DNA of 61,967 nucleotides from Candidatus Villigracilis saccharophilus (GCA_016709305.1 JADJNA010000034.1:1-61967); one strand, 5' to 3'; positions 29,670-39,259 are shown, numbered from the stretch's first letter. Numbers and translations are program-made. Notes: generated from the letters alone by a model not told the origin.

Positions 29670-30658
29670 GTGATAAACCGAAATTTGCGATGTATTGGGC
29701 TGGCTCCTGCGGCGGTTGTGAGATCGCGGTATTGAATATCGGCGAAAAGATCCTGGATGTGGATGCCAATTTTGATATTGCATTCTGGCCGGTTGCAATG
29801 GATGCAAAATACAAAGATGTGGAAGCCATGGAAGACGGCTCCATTCTGCTCACCCTCTGGAATGGATCCATTCGTACGGACGAGAACGAACATATGGCCA
29901 ATCTTTTGCGCCGTAAATCCAAAATATTGGTTTCCTTTGGTTCGTGTGCCACGGAAGGCTGTATTCCCGGACTTGCCAATCTCTCCTCATCCCAAGATAT
30001 TTTGAATACTGCTTTCCATACTATATCCACAGAGAATCCAAACAATATTTACCCCCTGCCAACAACGCAAGTGCCTGAAGGTGAGCTTACCCTCCCAACC
30101 TTCAATCCAGTTCTCAAGACTTTGGCACAGGTAGTGGATGTGGATTATTACATGCCAGGCTGCCCGCCTGAGAGTCACCAGATTGCAGCTGTAATTGATT
30201 TGGTTATTCAGGTGATTCATGGCAAGGCGCAATTACCACCCAAAGGTTCGGTCATTGGCGCGGGCAGCTCGACGGTTTGTGAAGAATGCTCGCGCAAACG
30301 AAATGTCAAGATGGTAAAGGAATTCAAACGTATACAAGATGTCGCTCCGCTTGATCCTGACCTGTGCCTGCTTGAACAGGGAATTCCTTGTAACGGTCCC
30401 GCCACCCGCAGCGGATGCGACTGTCGCTGCCCGCGAGTCGGCGCTCAATGCATAGGATGTTATGGTCCCGCTGAAGGTGTAATTGATTATGGCGCGCGAC
30501 TTATCACCGCTTTTGCCTCAGTAATTGACGCCAACGACCCGGATGAGATTAATAAGATCCTCGACGGTATTCCCGACCCAACCGGGCAATTCTATCGTTT
30601 CAACTTGGCAGATTCTTTATTCAGAGCCAGTGCCGGCGCATTCAAGAAAAACGGCTAG
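29666..30658 (+). CDS. mvhG: [NiFe] hydrogenase small subunit, MvhG-like (group 3c type)
   Basis: The 330-residue protein has the proximal cluster ligands GSCGGCE (Cys15, Cys18), FGSCATEGC and MPGCPPES, and a C-terminal region rich in cysteine (CEECSRKR, CNGPATRSGCDCRCP, CIGCYGP) for the medial and distal clusters. There is no twin-arginine signal peptide, so the enzyme is cytoplasmic. It matches F420-non-reducing hydrogenases that work with HdrABC. The large subunit gene begins 9 bp downstream. Confidence 0.93.
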   Translation: MSDKPKFAMYWAGSCGGCEIAVLNIGEKILDVDANFDIAFWPVAMDAKYKDVEAMEDGSILLTLWNGSIRTDENEHMANLLRRKSKILVSFGSCATEGCIPGLANLSSSQDILNTAFHTISTENPNNIYPLPTTQVPEGELTLPTFNPVLKTLAQVVDVDYYMPGCPPESHQIAAVIDLVIQVIHGKAQLPPKGSVIGAGSSTVCEECSRKRNVKMVKEFKRIQDVAPLDPDLCLLEQGIPCNGPATRSGCDCRCPRVGAQCIGCYGPAEGVIDYGARLITAFASVIDANDPDEINKILDGIPDPTGQFYRFNLADSLFRASAGAFKKNG

Positions 30659-30667
30659 GAGGAAGGT

Positions 30668-32134
30668 ATGCAAAAAATCACCATAGATCCAATTACCCGC
30701 TTGGAAGGTCATGGAAAAATTGATATCTTCCTCGATGACAAAGGCGATGTCGCCAACTCCTACTTTCAAATTCCTGAACTGCGCGGCTTTGAACGCTTTT
30801 GCGAGGGCCGCCCTGTGGAAGAAATGCCCCTGCTTACCAATCGCATCTGCGGTGTGTGTCCCGAAGCACATCATATGGCTGGAGCTAAGGCAGCCGACGC
30901 GGTATATAATGTAGACCCGCCCCGCACTGCTAAACTTTTGCGCGAATTGCTTTATATGGCGTTTTACGCGACTGATCACACCACACATTTCTATGCCCTT
31001 GCCGGTCCAGACTTCATCGTCGGCCCTGATGCTCCCGTGGCTGAGCGCAACATACTCGGGGTGATTCATAAGGTTGGTTTGGAAATCGGCGGCAAGGTTA
31101 TTCAGATGCGCAAGTATGGGCATCATGTAGTGGAGATGATCGGCGGACGAAAGGTTCATCCCGCGACAGCCATCCCAGGCGGTATAACAAAAATTCTCTC
31201 TGAAACAGAACGCAAAGAGATCGAAGAGATGGGCCGCTGGGCCATTGACTTTGCTCTTTTCAGCCTGCAAGCTTTCAATGATATTGTTCTTTCCAATAAG
31301 ACCTATCTCGATCTGATCCTTGGAGATGTGTACTACCACCAAACCTATTACATGGGACTGGTGGATGCGAACAACAAAGTCAATTTCTACGACGGCAAGG
31401 TGCGCGTTGTTGACCCTGAAGGCAAGGAGTTTTGTAAGTACGAGCCAAAAGATTACATCAAGCATATTGCCGAACATGTCGAGCCGTGGACCTACCTTAA
31501 GTTCCCGTACCTCAAAAATGTCGGCTGGAAAGGATTTGTCGATGGCAAGGATAGCGGCGTATATGTTGCTTCCCCGCTCTCACGCCTGAATGCTTCTGAT
31601 GGTATGGCAACTCCACGTGCGCAGGAACAATATGAGAAGATGTATGCCACCCTTGGAGGCAAACCCGTTCACCACCGCCTTGCCACACATTGGGCACGTT
31701 TGGTTGAATTACTATATGCTGCCGAACATTGGGTTGAACTCGCCACTGACCCGGAGATCACCTCTTCAAATGTTCACACCAAGCCAACTCAAGTCCCTAC
31801 CGAAGGTGTTGGAATCGTCGAAGCCCCGCGCGGGACGCTCACCCATCACTATTGGACAGACGAACGCGGCATTATCACCAAGGCGAACCTGATTGTCGGC
31901 ACCACCAACAACTATGCCCCCATCCAAATGAGCACCAACAAAGCCGCCACATCTCTAATCAAGAATGGACACGTGAGCGAAGGTCTTCTCAACATGGTTG
32001 AAATGGCATTTCGCGTGTACGACCCATGCTTTGGTTGCGCCACACACTCGCTACCCGGTCAAATGCCGTTGGAAGTCACCATCCGCAACAAGGATGGCGA
32101 AGTCGTAGATGTCATAAAGCAGTTTGTTGACTGA
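30668..32134 (+). CDS. mvhA: [NiFe] hydrogenase large subunit, MvhA-like (group 3c type)
   Basis: The 488-residue protein holds the NiFe site. The N-terminal motif is RICGVCPEAHH (Cys61, Cys64), preceded by RLEGHGKI. The C-terminal motif is DPCFGCATH (Cys454, Cys457), with ordinary cysteine rather than selenocysteine. Twenty-eight residues follow His460; this tail is what a maturation protease removes after nickel insertion, and such a protease is encoded 96 bp downstream. The operon position directly after hdr and mvhDG indicates a bifurcating Hdr-Mvh complex rather than an NAD-linked enzyme: no diaphorase genes are present. Confidence 0.95.
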   Translation: MQKITIDPITRLEGHGKIDIFLDDKGDVANSYFQIPELRGFERFCEGRPVEEMPLLTNRICGVCPEAHHMAGAKAADAVYNVDPPRTAKLLRELLYMAFYATDHTTHFYALAGPDFIVGPDAPVAERNILGVIHKVGLEIGGKVIQMRKYGHHVVEMIGGRKVHPATAIPGGITKILSETERKEIEEMGRWAIDFALFSLQAFNDIVLSNKTYLDLILGDVYYHQTYYMGLVDANNKVNFYDGKVRVVDPEGKEFCKYEPKDYIKHIAEHVEPWTYLKFPYLKNVGWKGFVDGKDSGVYVASPLSRLNASDGMATPRAQEQYEKMYATLGGKPVHHRLATHWARLVELLYAAEHWVELATDPEITSSNVHTKPTQVPTEGVGIVEAPRGTLTHHYWTDERGIITKANLIVGTTNNYAPIQMSTNKAATSLIKNGHVSEGLLNMVEMAFRVYDPCFGCATHSLPGQMPLEVTIRNKDGEVVDVIKQFVD

Positions 32135-32184
32135 CCTGCCGCGGATCTGGCAGTTTTCCAAAGACCTGTCAGGTTTACACTATA

Positions 32185-32214
32185 ATGGACGACAGACACA
32201 GGTCTATCGTCCAT
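32185..32214 (+). repeat. Hairpin between mvhA and the protease gene
   Basis: Thirteen-base arms (32185-32197 and 32202-32214) pair with one mismatch around the loop ACAG, followed by a T-rich stretch, TGTTATTTTAT. Just upstream, ACCTG-T-CAGGT (32164-32174) is a second small palindrome. The element could attenuate transcription between the abundant structural subunits and the maturation genes. Confidence 0.5.
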
Positions 32215-32230
32215 TGTTATTTTATATGTC

Positions 32231-32743
32231 ATGAGAAAATTGATCGCAGGACTTGGTAACCCAATTCTAGGAGATGACGGCGTAGGGTGGCGCGTGGCGG
32301 AGGAAGTTAGCCGACAGACAGGGACCCCGCTCGGTGATTCCCAACTCCCGTCTCAGACTACGCCTGAACCTGATTCTGTTTCGATAGAACGCTTTGCCCT
32401 TTCCGGGATTGCCCTCATGGAACGCATGGTGGGCTATGAGCAGGTTATCCTGATCGACTCACTCAATACCGGAAAATATGAACAGGGAAAGGTGGTCGTT
32501 TTTACTTTGGATTCGCTCGCCGATTTGATCTATGGACACACCTCTTCGGCGCATGATGTTTCGCTCAAGAACGCCCTTGTGTTGGGTCGGCAAATGGGTG
32601 CATCCCTGCCTGCCGACGAGAATGTATTTGTAGTTGCCATAGAAGCGGAACATGTGTATGATTTCAAGGAATATCTCTCTCCCGCAATAGCCGCTTCTGT
32701 GCATGTGGCTGTGGATCACGTTATCAAATTACTGGAGAAATAA
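32231..32743 (+). CDS. Hydrogenase maturation protease (HycI/HyaD family)
   Basis: The 170-residue protein fits the M52 family: GLGNPILGDDGVGWRVAEEV at the start with the nickel-sensing Asp16 region, FALSGIALMERMVGYEQVILIDSL in the middle and the histidine in SAHDVSLKNAL. It clips the C-terminal tail of the large subunit once nickel is in place. Position and tail structure point to MvhA as its substrate. A flavin-binding protein gene follows 6 bp later. Confidence 0.9.
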   Translation: MRKLIAGLGNPILGDDGVGWRVAEEVSRQTGTPLGDSQLPSQTTPEPDSVSIERFALSGIALMERMVGYEQVILIDSLNTGKYEQGKVVVFTLDSLADLIYGHTSSAHDVSLKNALVLGRQMGASLPADENVFVVAIEAEHVYDFKEYLSPAIAASVHVAVDHVIKLLEK

Positions 32744-32749
32744 TGAACC

Positions 32750-33253
32750 ATGGAAACCACCACCGGATATTTTCCGCTGCAGCTTGCCGTAATCTCCTGT
32801 GGTGAAAATTTTCACCCCGTAGGATATTGGACGATCATTTCAAAAGAACCATTACGCTTTTTGATCTCGATTGGAAATGGAAATCACACGCTTGGACTGA
32901 TTCGTAAGATCGGCGAAGTGGGGCTGCATTTCTTCGGCTGGGAACATCGTGAATGGATCGTGCGAGCTGGTTACATTAGTGGACGTGACATAAAAAAAGC
33001 GGAAAGATTTAACCTCCAACTTTTGCCCGCTGATAAAATGGAAACCACCAGGCTGGTTCCAGGCTATGAGAACGCTTACGAATGTAAGGTCCTGACCGAA
33101 CTCAAGGGAATTTCTGCGGATCATGCGCAGTTTGTGTTGGATGTCCTCCTTGTGCATGAAAATACCCCTGCAGAGAAACGCACTCCCATACTTTTTTTCA
33201 GTCAGAAAAGCTTTACCACCATTGGCAAAGAACAATGGTCGTTTAGAAAATAA
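32750..33253 (+). CDS. Flavin reductase-like FMN-binding split-barrel protein
   Basis: The 167-residue protein resembles flavin-reductase-domain proteins: PLQLAVISCGENFHPVGYWTIISKEP at the start, then SIGNGNHTLGLIRKIGEVGLHFFGWEH, where FMN phosphate contacts normally lie, and a C-terminal strand set. It has no cluster motif and no membrane segment. It is wedged between the maturation protease and hypA, a place where such a gene is not a standard maturation factor. A role in flavin or electron supply to the hydrogenase is an inference. Confidence 0.7.
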   Translation: METTTGYFPLQLAVISCGENFHPVGYWTIISKEPLRFLISIGNGNHTLGLIRKIGEVGLHFFGWEHREWIVRAGYISGRDIKKAERFNLQLLPADKMETTRLVPGYENAYECKVLTELKGISADHAQFVLDVLLVHENTPAEKRTPILFFSQKSFTTIGKEQWSFRK

Positions 33254-33254
33254 C

Positions 33255-33596
33255 ATGCATGAACTATCGATTACGCAATCCATTCTTGATATTTCACTTA
33301 AACATGCCGAAGCCGCTAATGCTGCACGCATCGTAAACATCCATCTGGTCATTGGTAAATTTTCCAGTGTCGTGGATGACTCGGTTCAGTTCTATTGGGA
33401 CATGATCGCCGATGGTACGATTGCCAAAGGTGCACTTCTGCACTTTACTAGAGTCCCTGCGGAGCTGACATGCCGCGATTGCGGATTTGTGTTCGAGCCA
33501 GATGATACAACCTTCGAGTGCCCGCACTGTCTCAGCCCGCGGGTGAAAATCAGCAAAGGCGAGGAATTAAGAGTCGAAAGTATTGATGTTGAATAA
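33255..33596 (+). CDS. hypA: Hydrogenase nickel incorporation protein HypA
   Basis: The 113-residue protein begins MHELSITQSI with nickel-binding His2, and has the zinc-knuckle cysteine pairs in CRDCGF and CPHCLS. HypA delivers nickel with HypB to the large subunit. The start is fixed by the invariant MHE; a longer frame upstream overlaps the flavin protein and is not used. A 71-bp gap precedes hypB. Confidence 0.95.
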   Translation: MHELSITQSILDISLKHAEAANAARIVNIHLVIGKFSSVVDDSVQFYWDMIADGTIAKGALLHFTRVPAELTCRDCGFVFEPDDTTFECPHCLSPRVKISKGEELRVESIDVE

Positions 33597-33667
33597 AATA
33601 AAGATCGGTTGTGCGGTACACTTTTAACACTATAATTCATCTGCGTAGATAATATTTTGGAGGTAGC

Positions 33668-34327
33668 ATGGCGAAGAATATTCCCATTGTTGAAAACATC
33701 TTAAATGCAAATGATCATCTCGCGCAAGAGAATCGCGCGCGGATCGAGTCTGCGGGTGTATTCTCCATCAACATCATGGCGTCACCCGGCGCGGGCAAAA
33801 CATCGCTCATCGAGCAGACCCTGCCGCGCCTGAAAGATAAGCTTCGCATCGCCACGGTTGACGGTGATATTGCCACATCCATAGACTCTGATCGAGCGGC
33901 GGCGGCAGGTGCGCTTGCTTCGGTGCAGATCAATACCGGGGGCGATTGTCATCTCGACGCGGTCATGCTGCGCGGTGCGCTGGATCAACTCACCCTGAGT
34001 CAGTACGACCTGCTCATCGTTGAAAATGTCGGCAATCTTGTTTGCCCCGCCAGTTTTAAACTCGGTACCCACAAATCCGTATTGATCGCATCCATTCCTG
34101 AAGGTGATGATAAACCTTATAAATATCCGGGTATGTACCGCGGCGTGGATGTTCTGATCATTAATAAAATTGATCTGCTGCCTTATGTCAACTTCAGGAT
34201 GGATTATTTCGAGCGTGGTGTCGAGGCGCTTAATCCTGGCATCACCACTTTTCCGCTTTCCTGCCGTACTGGGGAGGGGATGGATGCTTGGGTGGATTGG
34301 CTAATCCAAAACGTACAACCAACTTAA
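33668..34327 (+). CDS. hypB: Hydrogenase maturation GTPase HypB
   Basis: The 219-residue GTPase has the P-loop MASPGAGKTSL, the switch region TVDGDIATSIDSDR, the metal-binding GGDCHLDAVM and NKIDLL for guanine. The N-terminal nickel-storing histidine stretch and CxxCGC motif of some HypB proteins are missing, so this is the compact form that only inserts nickel. GGAGG lies five bases before the ATG. hypF follows after 6 bp. Confidence 0.95.
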   Translation: MAKNIPIVENILNANDHLAQENRARIESAGVFSINIMASPGAGKTSLIEQTLPRLKDKLRIATVDGDIATSIDSDRAAAAGALASVQINTGGDCHLDAVMLRGALDQLTLSQYDLLIVENVGNLVCPASFKLGTHKSVLIASIPEGDDKPYKYPGMYRGVDVLIINKIDLLPYVNFRMDYFERGVEALNPGITTFPLSCRTGEGMDAWVDWLIQNVQPT

Positions 34328-34333
34328 CAGCCG

Positions 34334-36646
34334 ATGCAGCGTGCGCGGATTCATATCACAGGAATTGTGCAGGGAGTCGGATTTCGACCCTTTGTATATA
34401 ACCTTGCCGTGCGCTTGAAATTGACTGGCTGGGTAAAGAATACTTCCGCAGGCGTAGATATTGAAGTGGATGGTGAAAAAAATATTCTGGATGATTTTAT
34501 TCAATCCTTGCGTGATGAAGCTCCGCCGCTTTCCCATATTGACACGCTGTCTGCTTCCTTCCTAACTGAAAATGGATTCGGCGCTTTTGAGATCATCCAC
34601 TCTGAAAGTGTGGAGGGCGCATTCCAGCCGATCTCGCCGGATGTCGCGATATGTGATGACTGTCTGCGTGAACTCTTTGACCCGCTTGACCGCCGTTTTC
34701 ATTACCCGTTTATCAACTGCACGAATTGTGGTCCGCGCTTTACGATCATCAAGGATATTCCTTATGACAGACCGAAAACCACGATGTCGGGATTTGAATT
34801 GTGTCCCGATTGTGCAGGCGAATATCAAAACCCACTGGATCGAAGATTTCACGCCCAGCCGCTGGCTTGCGCGGTGTGTGGGCCAAAGGTCACATTTGAA
34901 CGCTTGAATATGGGGGCATTGGCTGATTCAGAGGATGCGATTTCTGCAACCCGCAGAGCTTTGTCAAATGGTGAAATTGTTGCCATCAAAGGTCTGGGTG
35001 GATTTCACCTTGCCTGTGATGCGACCAACGCGGCTGCCGTCAAAGAATTACGTCAACGCAAACTGCGCGTAGATAAGCCCTTTGCGTTGATGATGCCAAA
35101 CGTTGAAGTGGTAAAGCAGCATTGTTTTGTAAGCGCTGATGAACGCGAATTATTGCTCTCTTCTGCGCGCCCGGTCGTTTTGCTGAAACGAAAGCCCGAA
35201 TCAAATATCGTGGAAGATGTCTCCCCCGAGCTGGATTGGCTGGGTGTGATGCTGCCTTATACACCGCTGCATTACCTGCTATTCTTTGACGCGCTTCATT
35301 CTTCATCAGCGCTGCTTGCTCCTTTGGTACTGACCAGCGGCAATCTTTCCGAGGAACCGATCGCCGTGGATAACGACGATGCGCATGAAAAACTCGCGAA
35401 GCTTGCCGATGCGTTCCTGATGCATGATCGTGATATTCACATCCGCTGCGATGATTCCGTGGTGCGGGTTTTTGATGATCCCGATGGATATAAAACTCCC
35501 GATCGTAAATTGATTTATCCCATCCGCCGTTCGAGAGGCTACTCTCCCTTCCCGGTGAAAATGACCAAAGGGACACCTCAGTTGCTTGCTGTGGGTTCCG
35601 AATTGAAGAATACGTTTTGTATTACGAATGGCGACTACGCATTCCTGAGCCACCATATCGGCGATATGGAAAACTATGAAACGCTGAGATCGTTTGAACA
35701 GGGAGTGGAACATTTTGAGAAGCTGTTCCGAGTGCAACCTGTTGCAATTGCGCATGACCTGCACCCAAATTATTTGGCGACTCGATATGCAATCGAACGC
35801 GCTGAAAGGCAAGACCTGCCTTTAATTGCAGTTCAACATCACCACGCGCATATCGCCGCCTGCATGATCGAACATGGACTGGGCGAGCCTGTCATTGGTG
35901 TTTCCTTTGATGGAACCGGATATGGCGAGGATGGCGCGATATGGGGCGGAGAATTCATGATCGCAGATTATAAAAACTATCAACGCGCGGCACATCTGGA
36001 ATATTTCCCATTGCCCGGCGGTGATGCGGCGATTCGAAAACCCGCGCGTGCGGCGCTAGCTTTGTTGTGGAGTCTGGATCTGGCATGGGATGAAGACCTT
36101 GCGCCTGTGAAGGAATTTTCAGCACAGGAACTGACTGTACTGCGGAACCAATTGCAAAAAAAGATCAACACCCCGCAAACATCCAGTATGGGGCGGTTGT
36201 TTGATGCCGTATCTGCGCTGGCAGGGGGCAGGCAGACTGTCAATTACGAGGGGCAGGCCGCAGTTGAGTTTGAAGCGTTGGCGGATTCTTCCCAGGAGAG
36301 CTATCCTTTTTCGATTGAAAGTAACTGCATACAAGTCAAGGATGTGCTTGCGGCAATTATCCAGGATGTGCGGATGGAAATTCCCAGATCGCGGATCTCA
36401 GCGCGTTTCCATAACGGTCTCGCAGAGACCGTATTAAATGTAGTAAAAAAAATAAGCAGAGAGTCGAATTTGCAATCTGTTGTATTATCAGGTGGAGTGT
36501 GGCAGAATGTTACTCTGTTACGTAAAACATTAATACTATTACGAAAAAATGGTTTCAGGGTGTATATTCACCGGGAGGTCCCAACCAATGATGGCGGACT
36601 CTCCCTTGGACAGGCTGCCATCGCCGCAGCCAGATTGAGAGGATAA
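34334..36646 (+). CDS. hypF: Carbamoyltransferase HypF
   Basis: The full-length 770-residue protein makes the thiocarboxamide on HypE from carbamoyl phosphate, giving the cyanide ligands of the active site. Domains in order: acylphosphatase-like (GIVQGVGFRPFVY, residues 8-22), two zinc fingers (CDDCLREL...CTNCGP and CPDCAGEY...CAVCGP, residues 105-190), a YrdC-like domain (residues 200-380) and a Kae1-like domain with HHHAHIAACM and VSFDGTGYG. The reading frame is intact. Carbamoyl phosphate is also the product of the YgeW pathway in the purine island, a possible metabolic link. Confidence 0.96.
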   Translation: MQRARIHITGIVQGVGFRPFVYNLAVRLKLTGWVKNTSAGVDIEVDGEKNILDDFIQSLRDEAPPLSHIDTLSASFLTENGFGAFEIIHSESVEGAFQPISPDVAICDDCLRELFDPLDRRFHYPFINCTNCGPRFTIIKDIPYDRPKTTMSGFELCPDCAGEYQNPLDRRFHAQPLACAVCGPKVTFERLNMGALADSEDAISATRRALSNGEIVAIKGLGGFHLACDATNAAAVKELRQRKLRVDKPFALMMPNVEVVKQHCFVSADERELLLSSARPVVLLKRKPESNIVEDVSPELDWLGVMLPYTPLHYLLFFDALHSSSALLAPLVLTSGNLSEEPIAVDNDDAHEKLAKLADAFLMHDRDIHIRCDDSVVRVFDDPDGYKTPDRKLIYPIRRSRGYSPFPVKMTKGTPQLLAVGSELKNTFCITNGDYAFLSHHIGDMENYETLRSFEQGVEHFEKLFRVQPVAIAHDLHPNYLATRYAIERAERQDLPLIAVQHHHAHIAACMIEHGLGEPVIGVSFDGTGYGEDGAIWGGEFMIADYKNYQRAAHLEYFPLPGGDAAIRKPARAALALLWSLDLAWDEDLAPVKEFSAQELTVLRNQLQKKINTPQTSSMGRLFDAVSALAGGRQTVNYEGQAAVEFEALADSSQESYPFSIESNCIQVKDVLAAIIQDVRMEIPRSRISARFHNGLAETVLNVVKKISRESNLQSVVLSGGVWQNVTLLRKTLILLRKNGFRVYIHREVPTNDGGLSLGQAAIAAARLRG

Positions 36647-36647
36647 T

Positions 36648-36902
36648 ATGTGTTTAGGTGTACCCGGTAAGATCATTGATATTTATCAAAAAGGCGGGTT
36701 GAAAATGGCCAAGGTGGATTTCGGCGGAGTCTTTCGCGAAGCCTGTCTGGATTATGTAGAAGCGAAGGTGGACGATTACTGTTTGATCCACGTCGGTTTT
36801 GCGATCAGTATCTTGAGCGAATCCGAAGCCATGGAGACCCTTGATTTATTAAAACAGATCGGCGAATTTGAAGAACAACTGGGGACTGAGACACAGACAT
36901 GA
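36648..36902 (+). CDS. hypC: Hydrogenase maturation chaperone HypC
   Basis: The 84-residue protein starts MCLGVPGKI; Cys2, exposed after removal of Met1, carries the iron with HypD and later binds the hydrogenase large subunit. GFAISILSESEAMETLDLL is the usual second half. It begins 1 bp after hypF and overlaps hypD. Confidence 0.96.
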   Translation: MCLGVPGKIIDIYQKGGLKMAKVDFGGVFREACLDYVEAKVDDYCLIHVGFAISILSESEAMETLDLLKQIGEFEEQLGTETQT

Positions 36903-37981
36903 AGTATGTCACTGAATACCGCGATGCCGCGCTTGTAAAAAATGTCATCGAGGAAATTCACCGCACTGTTACCCGCCCGTGGACTTTGATGGAGATCTGC
37001 GGCGGGCAGACTCACGCGATCGTCCGTCATGGAATTGATCAGCTCCTGCCGCATCAAATAGAACTGGTACATGGACCTGGTTGCCCGGTCTGTGTCACAC
37101 CATTGGAGTTGATCGACAAGGCCCTGGAGATCGCCTCACGCCCTGATGTGATCTTTTGTTCATATGGCGACATGCTGCGCGTCCCGGGCTCGAAGCGTGA
37201 TCTGTTCTCGATCAAGGCGCAGGGCGGTGATGTGCGCGTGGTGTATTCTCCGCTGGACGCGGTGACACTGGCACAGCAAAACCCCGCGAAACAGATCGTC
37301 TTTTTCGCGATCGGATTTGAAACCACCGCACCTCCCAATGTGATGAGCGTTTTACAGGCACAACGGCTTGGCTTGAAAAATTTCTCTATTCTGGTTTCGC
37401 ATGTGCGTGTGCCGCCGGCGATTAGCGCGATCTTGGGTTCGCCGCATAACCGTGTGCAGGGATTTTTACTTGCGGGCCATGTCTGTTCGATCATGGGCTA
37501 TTGGGAATATCCACCGTTGGTGGAGAAGTATAAGATCCCGATGGCCGTCACCGGCTTTGAACCGCTTGATGTCGCGCAGGGGATTTTGACCACTGTGCAA
37601 TTGCTGGAAGCAGGTAAAGTGGAAGTCGCCAACGCTTATCAACGTGCGGTAACCCTGGAGGGCTTGAAACCCGCCCAGGATGCGATCAACAAAGTATTCA
37701 TGGAGTGTGACCGCAAATGGCGCGGCATCGGGGAGATTCCCATGAGCGGGTGGGGGCTGCGGCCCGAATTTGATGAGTTCAACGCGGAGAAGCGCTTTGA
37801 CGTGGACGCGATCCGAGCGGAAGAATCCCCGCTCTGTATCGCGGGTCAAATTTTACAAGGGCTGAAAAAACCGCATGATTGCTCCGCGTTTGGGAAGCAA
37901 TGCACACCGGACAATCCGCTTGGTGCAACGATGGTTTCCTCTGAAGGTGCGTGCGCGGCGTATTACAGGTACAGGGAATAG
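36899..37981 (+). CDS. hypD: Hydrogenase maturation protein HypD
   Basis: The 360-residue iron-sulfur protein scaffolds the Fe(CN)2CO unit. It shows MEICGGQTHAI (CGGQTH), GPGCPVCVTP, GFETTAPPN and the C-terminal cysteines CSAFGKQCTPDNPLGATMVS...EGAC that bind the [4Fe-4S] cluster. The start overlaps hypC by four bases; hypE follows 15 bp later. Confidence 0.96.
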   Translation: MKYVTEYRDAALVKNVIEEIHRTVTRPWTLMEICGGQTHAIVRHGIDQLLPHQIELVHGPGCPVCVTPLELIDKALEIASRPDVIFCSYGDMLRVPGSKRDLFSIKAQGGDVRVVYSPLDAVTLAQQNPAKQIVFFAIGFETTAPPNVMSVLQAQRLGLKNFSILVSHVRVPPAISAILGSPHNRVQGFLLAGHVCSIMGYWEYPPLVEKYKIPMAVTGFEPLDVAQGILTTVQLLEAGKVEVANAYQRAVTLEGLKPAQDAINKVFMECDRKWRGIGEIPMSGWGLRPEFDEFNAEKRFDVDAIRAEESPLCIAGQILQGLKKPHDCSAFGKQCTPDNPLGATMVSSEGACAAYYRYRE

Positions 37982-37996
37982 TTATTACGAGGTGAT

Positions 37997-39058
37997 ATGA
38001 CAGACGAAACCATAAATGTCGAAGGCGCGGTATGCGCTCCGTCGCTGTCGCATACTGAGCAGATTGTCATGGGGCATGGCGCAGGTGGGAGGATGAGTCA
38101 CCAGTTGATCCAGAAAATGTTCATGCCTGCGTTTCAAAATTCTGCATTGCAAGCCGGTGACGATGCCGCGCTGGTATTGCCTGAACATGGACGATTATCC
38201 ATTAGCACCGATGCGCATGTTGTTTTCCCGTTATTTTTTCCTGGCGGCGATATTGGCAGGCTGGCAATTTGCGGCACGGTCAATGATGTAGCCATGCTGG
38301 GCGCGCAGCCGCTTTACATCACAGCTGGATTCATTCTCGAAGAGGGTCTGCCGATGGATACACTTAAACGTGTGATTGAATCGATGCGGGCGGCGGCGGA
38401 AGAAGCGGGTGTGCAAATTGTGGCGGGTGATACCAAGGTTGTACAGCGCGGCAAAGCCGACGGGTTATATGTCACTACGGCCGGGGTGGGGGTTGTGCGG
38501 GAGGGAGTCAATATCAGCGGAGCGAATGCCAAAGTTGGCGATGCAGTTATCCTGTCTGGTTCGATCGGCGATCATGGGATCGCAGTCCTCGGGGCGCGCG
38601 GTGAACTGGGATTCGAATCCGCAATTCAAAGCGATGTTGCCCCGCTAAATCATTTGATCGATGCGATGCTCGAAGTCAGTAATAACATTCATGTCCTGCG
38701 CGATCCGACCCGCGGCGGACTGGCTACAACATTAAATGAAATTGCCGCGCAATCGAAAATTGGGATAATGTTAAATGAACAAGCCATCTCTGTTCATCCC
38801 GAGGTCAATGCGGCCTGCGAAATGCTTGGATTCGACCCGCTCTATGTTGCGAACGAAGGAAAGCTTATCGCCATTGTTGCGAAAGAGGATGCCGAAAAAG
38901 TTCTTGCTGTCATGAAGCGAACTCACTATGGCGAAGACGCAGTTATCATTGGTGAAGTACAAGGCAGTTTGAAAGGGCGTGTGTTACTCAAGACCGCTTA
39001 TGGCACCACGCGTGTCATTGATATGCTGGCAGGTGAGATGTTGCCGAGAATTTGTTAG
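37997..39058 (+). CDS. hypE: Hydrogenase maturation protein HypE
   Basis: The 353-residue protein of the PurM/AIR-synthase-like fold dehydrates the carbamoyl group to cyanide. It has HGAGGRMSHQL, DDAALV, RPTRGG-like DPTRGGLATTLNEIA, and ends PRIC, the terminal cysteine that carries the thiocyanate. It closes the hyp set; no clear terminator follows. Confidence 0.96.
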   Translation: MTDETINVEGAVCAPSLSHTEQIVMGHGAGGRMSHQLIQKMFMPAFQNSALQAGDDAALVLPEHGRLSISTDAHVVFPLFFPGGDIGRLAICGTVNDVAMLGAQPLYITAGFILEEGLPMDTLKRVIESMRAAAEEAGVQIVAGDTKVVQRGKADGLYVTTAGVGVVREGVNISGANAKVGDAVILSGSIGDHGIAVLGARGELGFESAIQSDVAPLNHLIDAMLEVSNNIHVLRDPTRGGLATTLNEIAAQSKIGIMLNEQAISVHPEVNAACEMLGFDPLYVANEGKLIAIVAKEDAEKVLAVMKRTHYGEDAVIIGEVQGSLKGRVLLKTAYGTTRVIDMLAGEMLPRIC

Positions 39059-39259
39059 GGCCTTGATTATTTAACCATGCCGCTCTCGTAATCATCTTTT
39101 GAATATTAACAGTATCTTGCTATGTGTATCTTGATGATGATCAATATTGTTTCTTAAAGGCTTATTCTCTATGACCAGGGCCGCCCTGATAAAACAGGAA
39201 AGCTTTTGCGGTATGCAAACTCAACAAATCCTGTGATATCCAGACAACGAGAATCTAAA

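Noticed and set aside
25598..32134. Recent transfer of the hdr-mvh genes from a methanogen
   Set aside because: Ribosome binding sites, base composition and the adjacent hyp genes look like the rest of the window; composition gives no sign of recent import.
32181..32186. TATAAT as a promoter for the maturation genes
   Set aside because: The -10 match is perfect but no -35 lies at a workable distance, and the bases overlap a hairpin arm.
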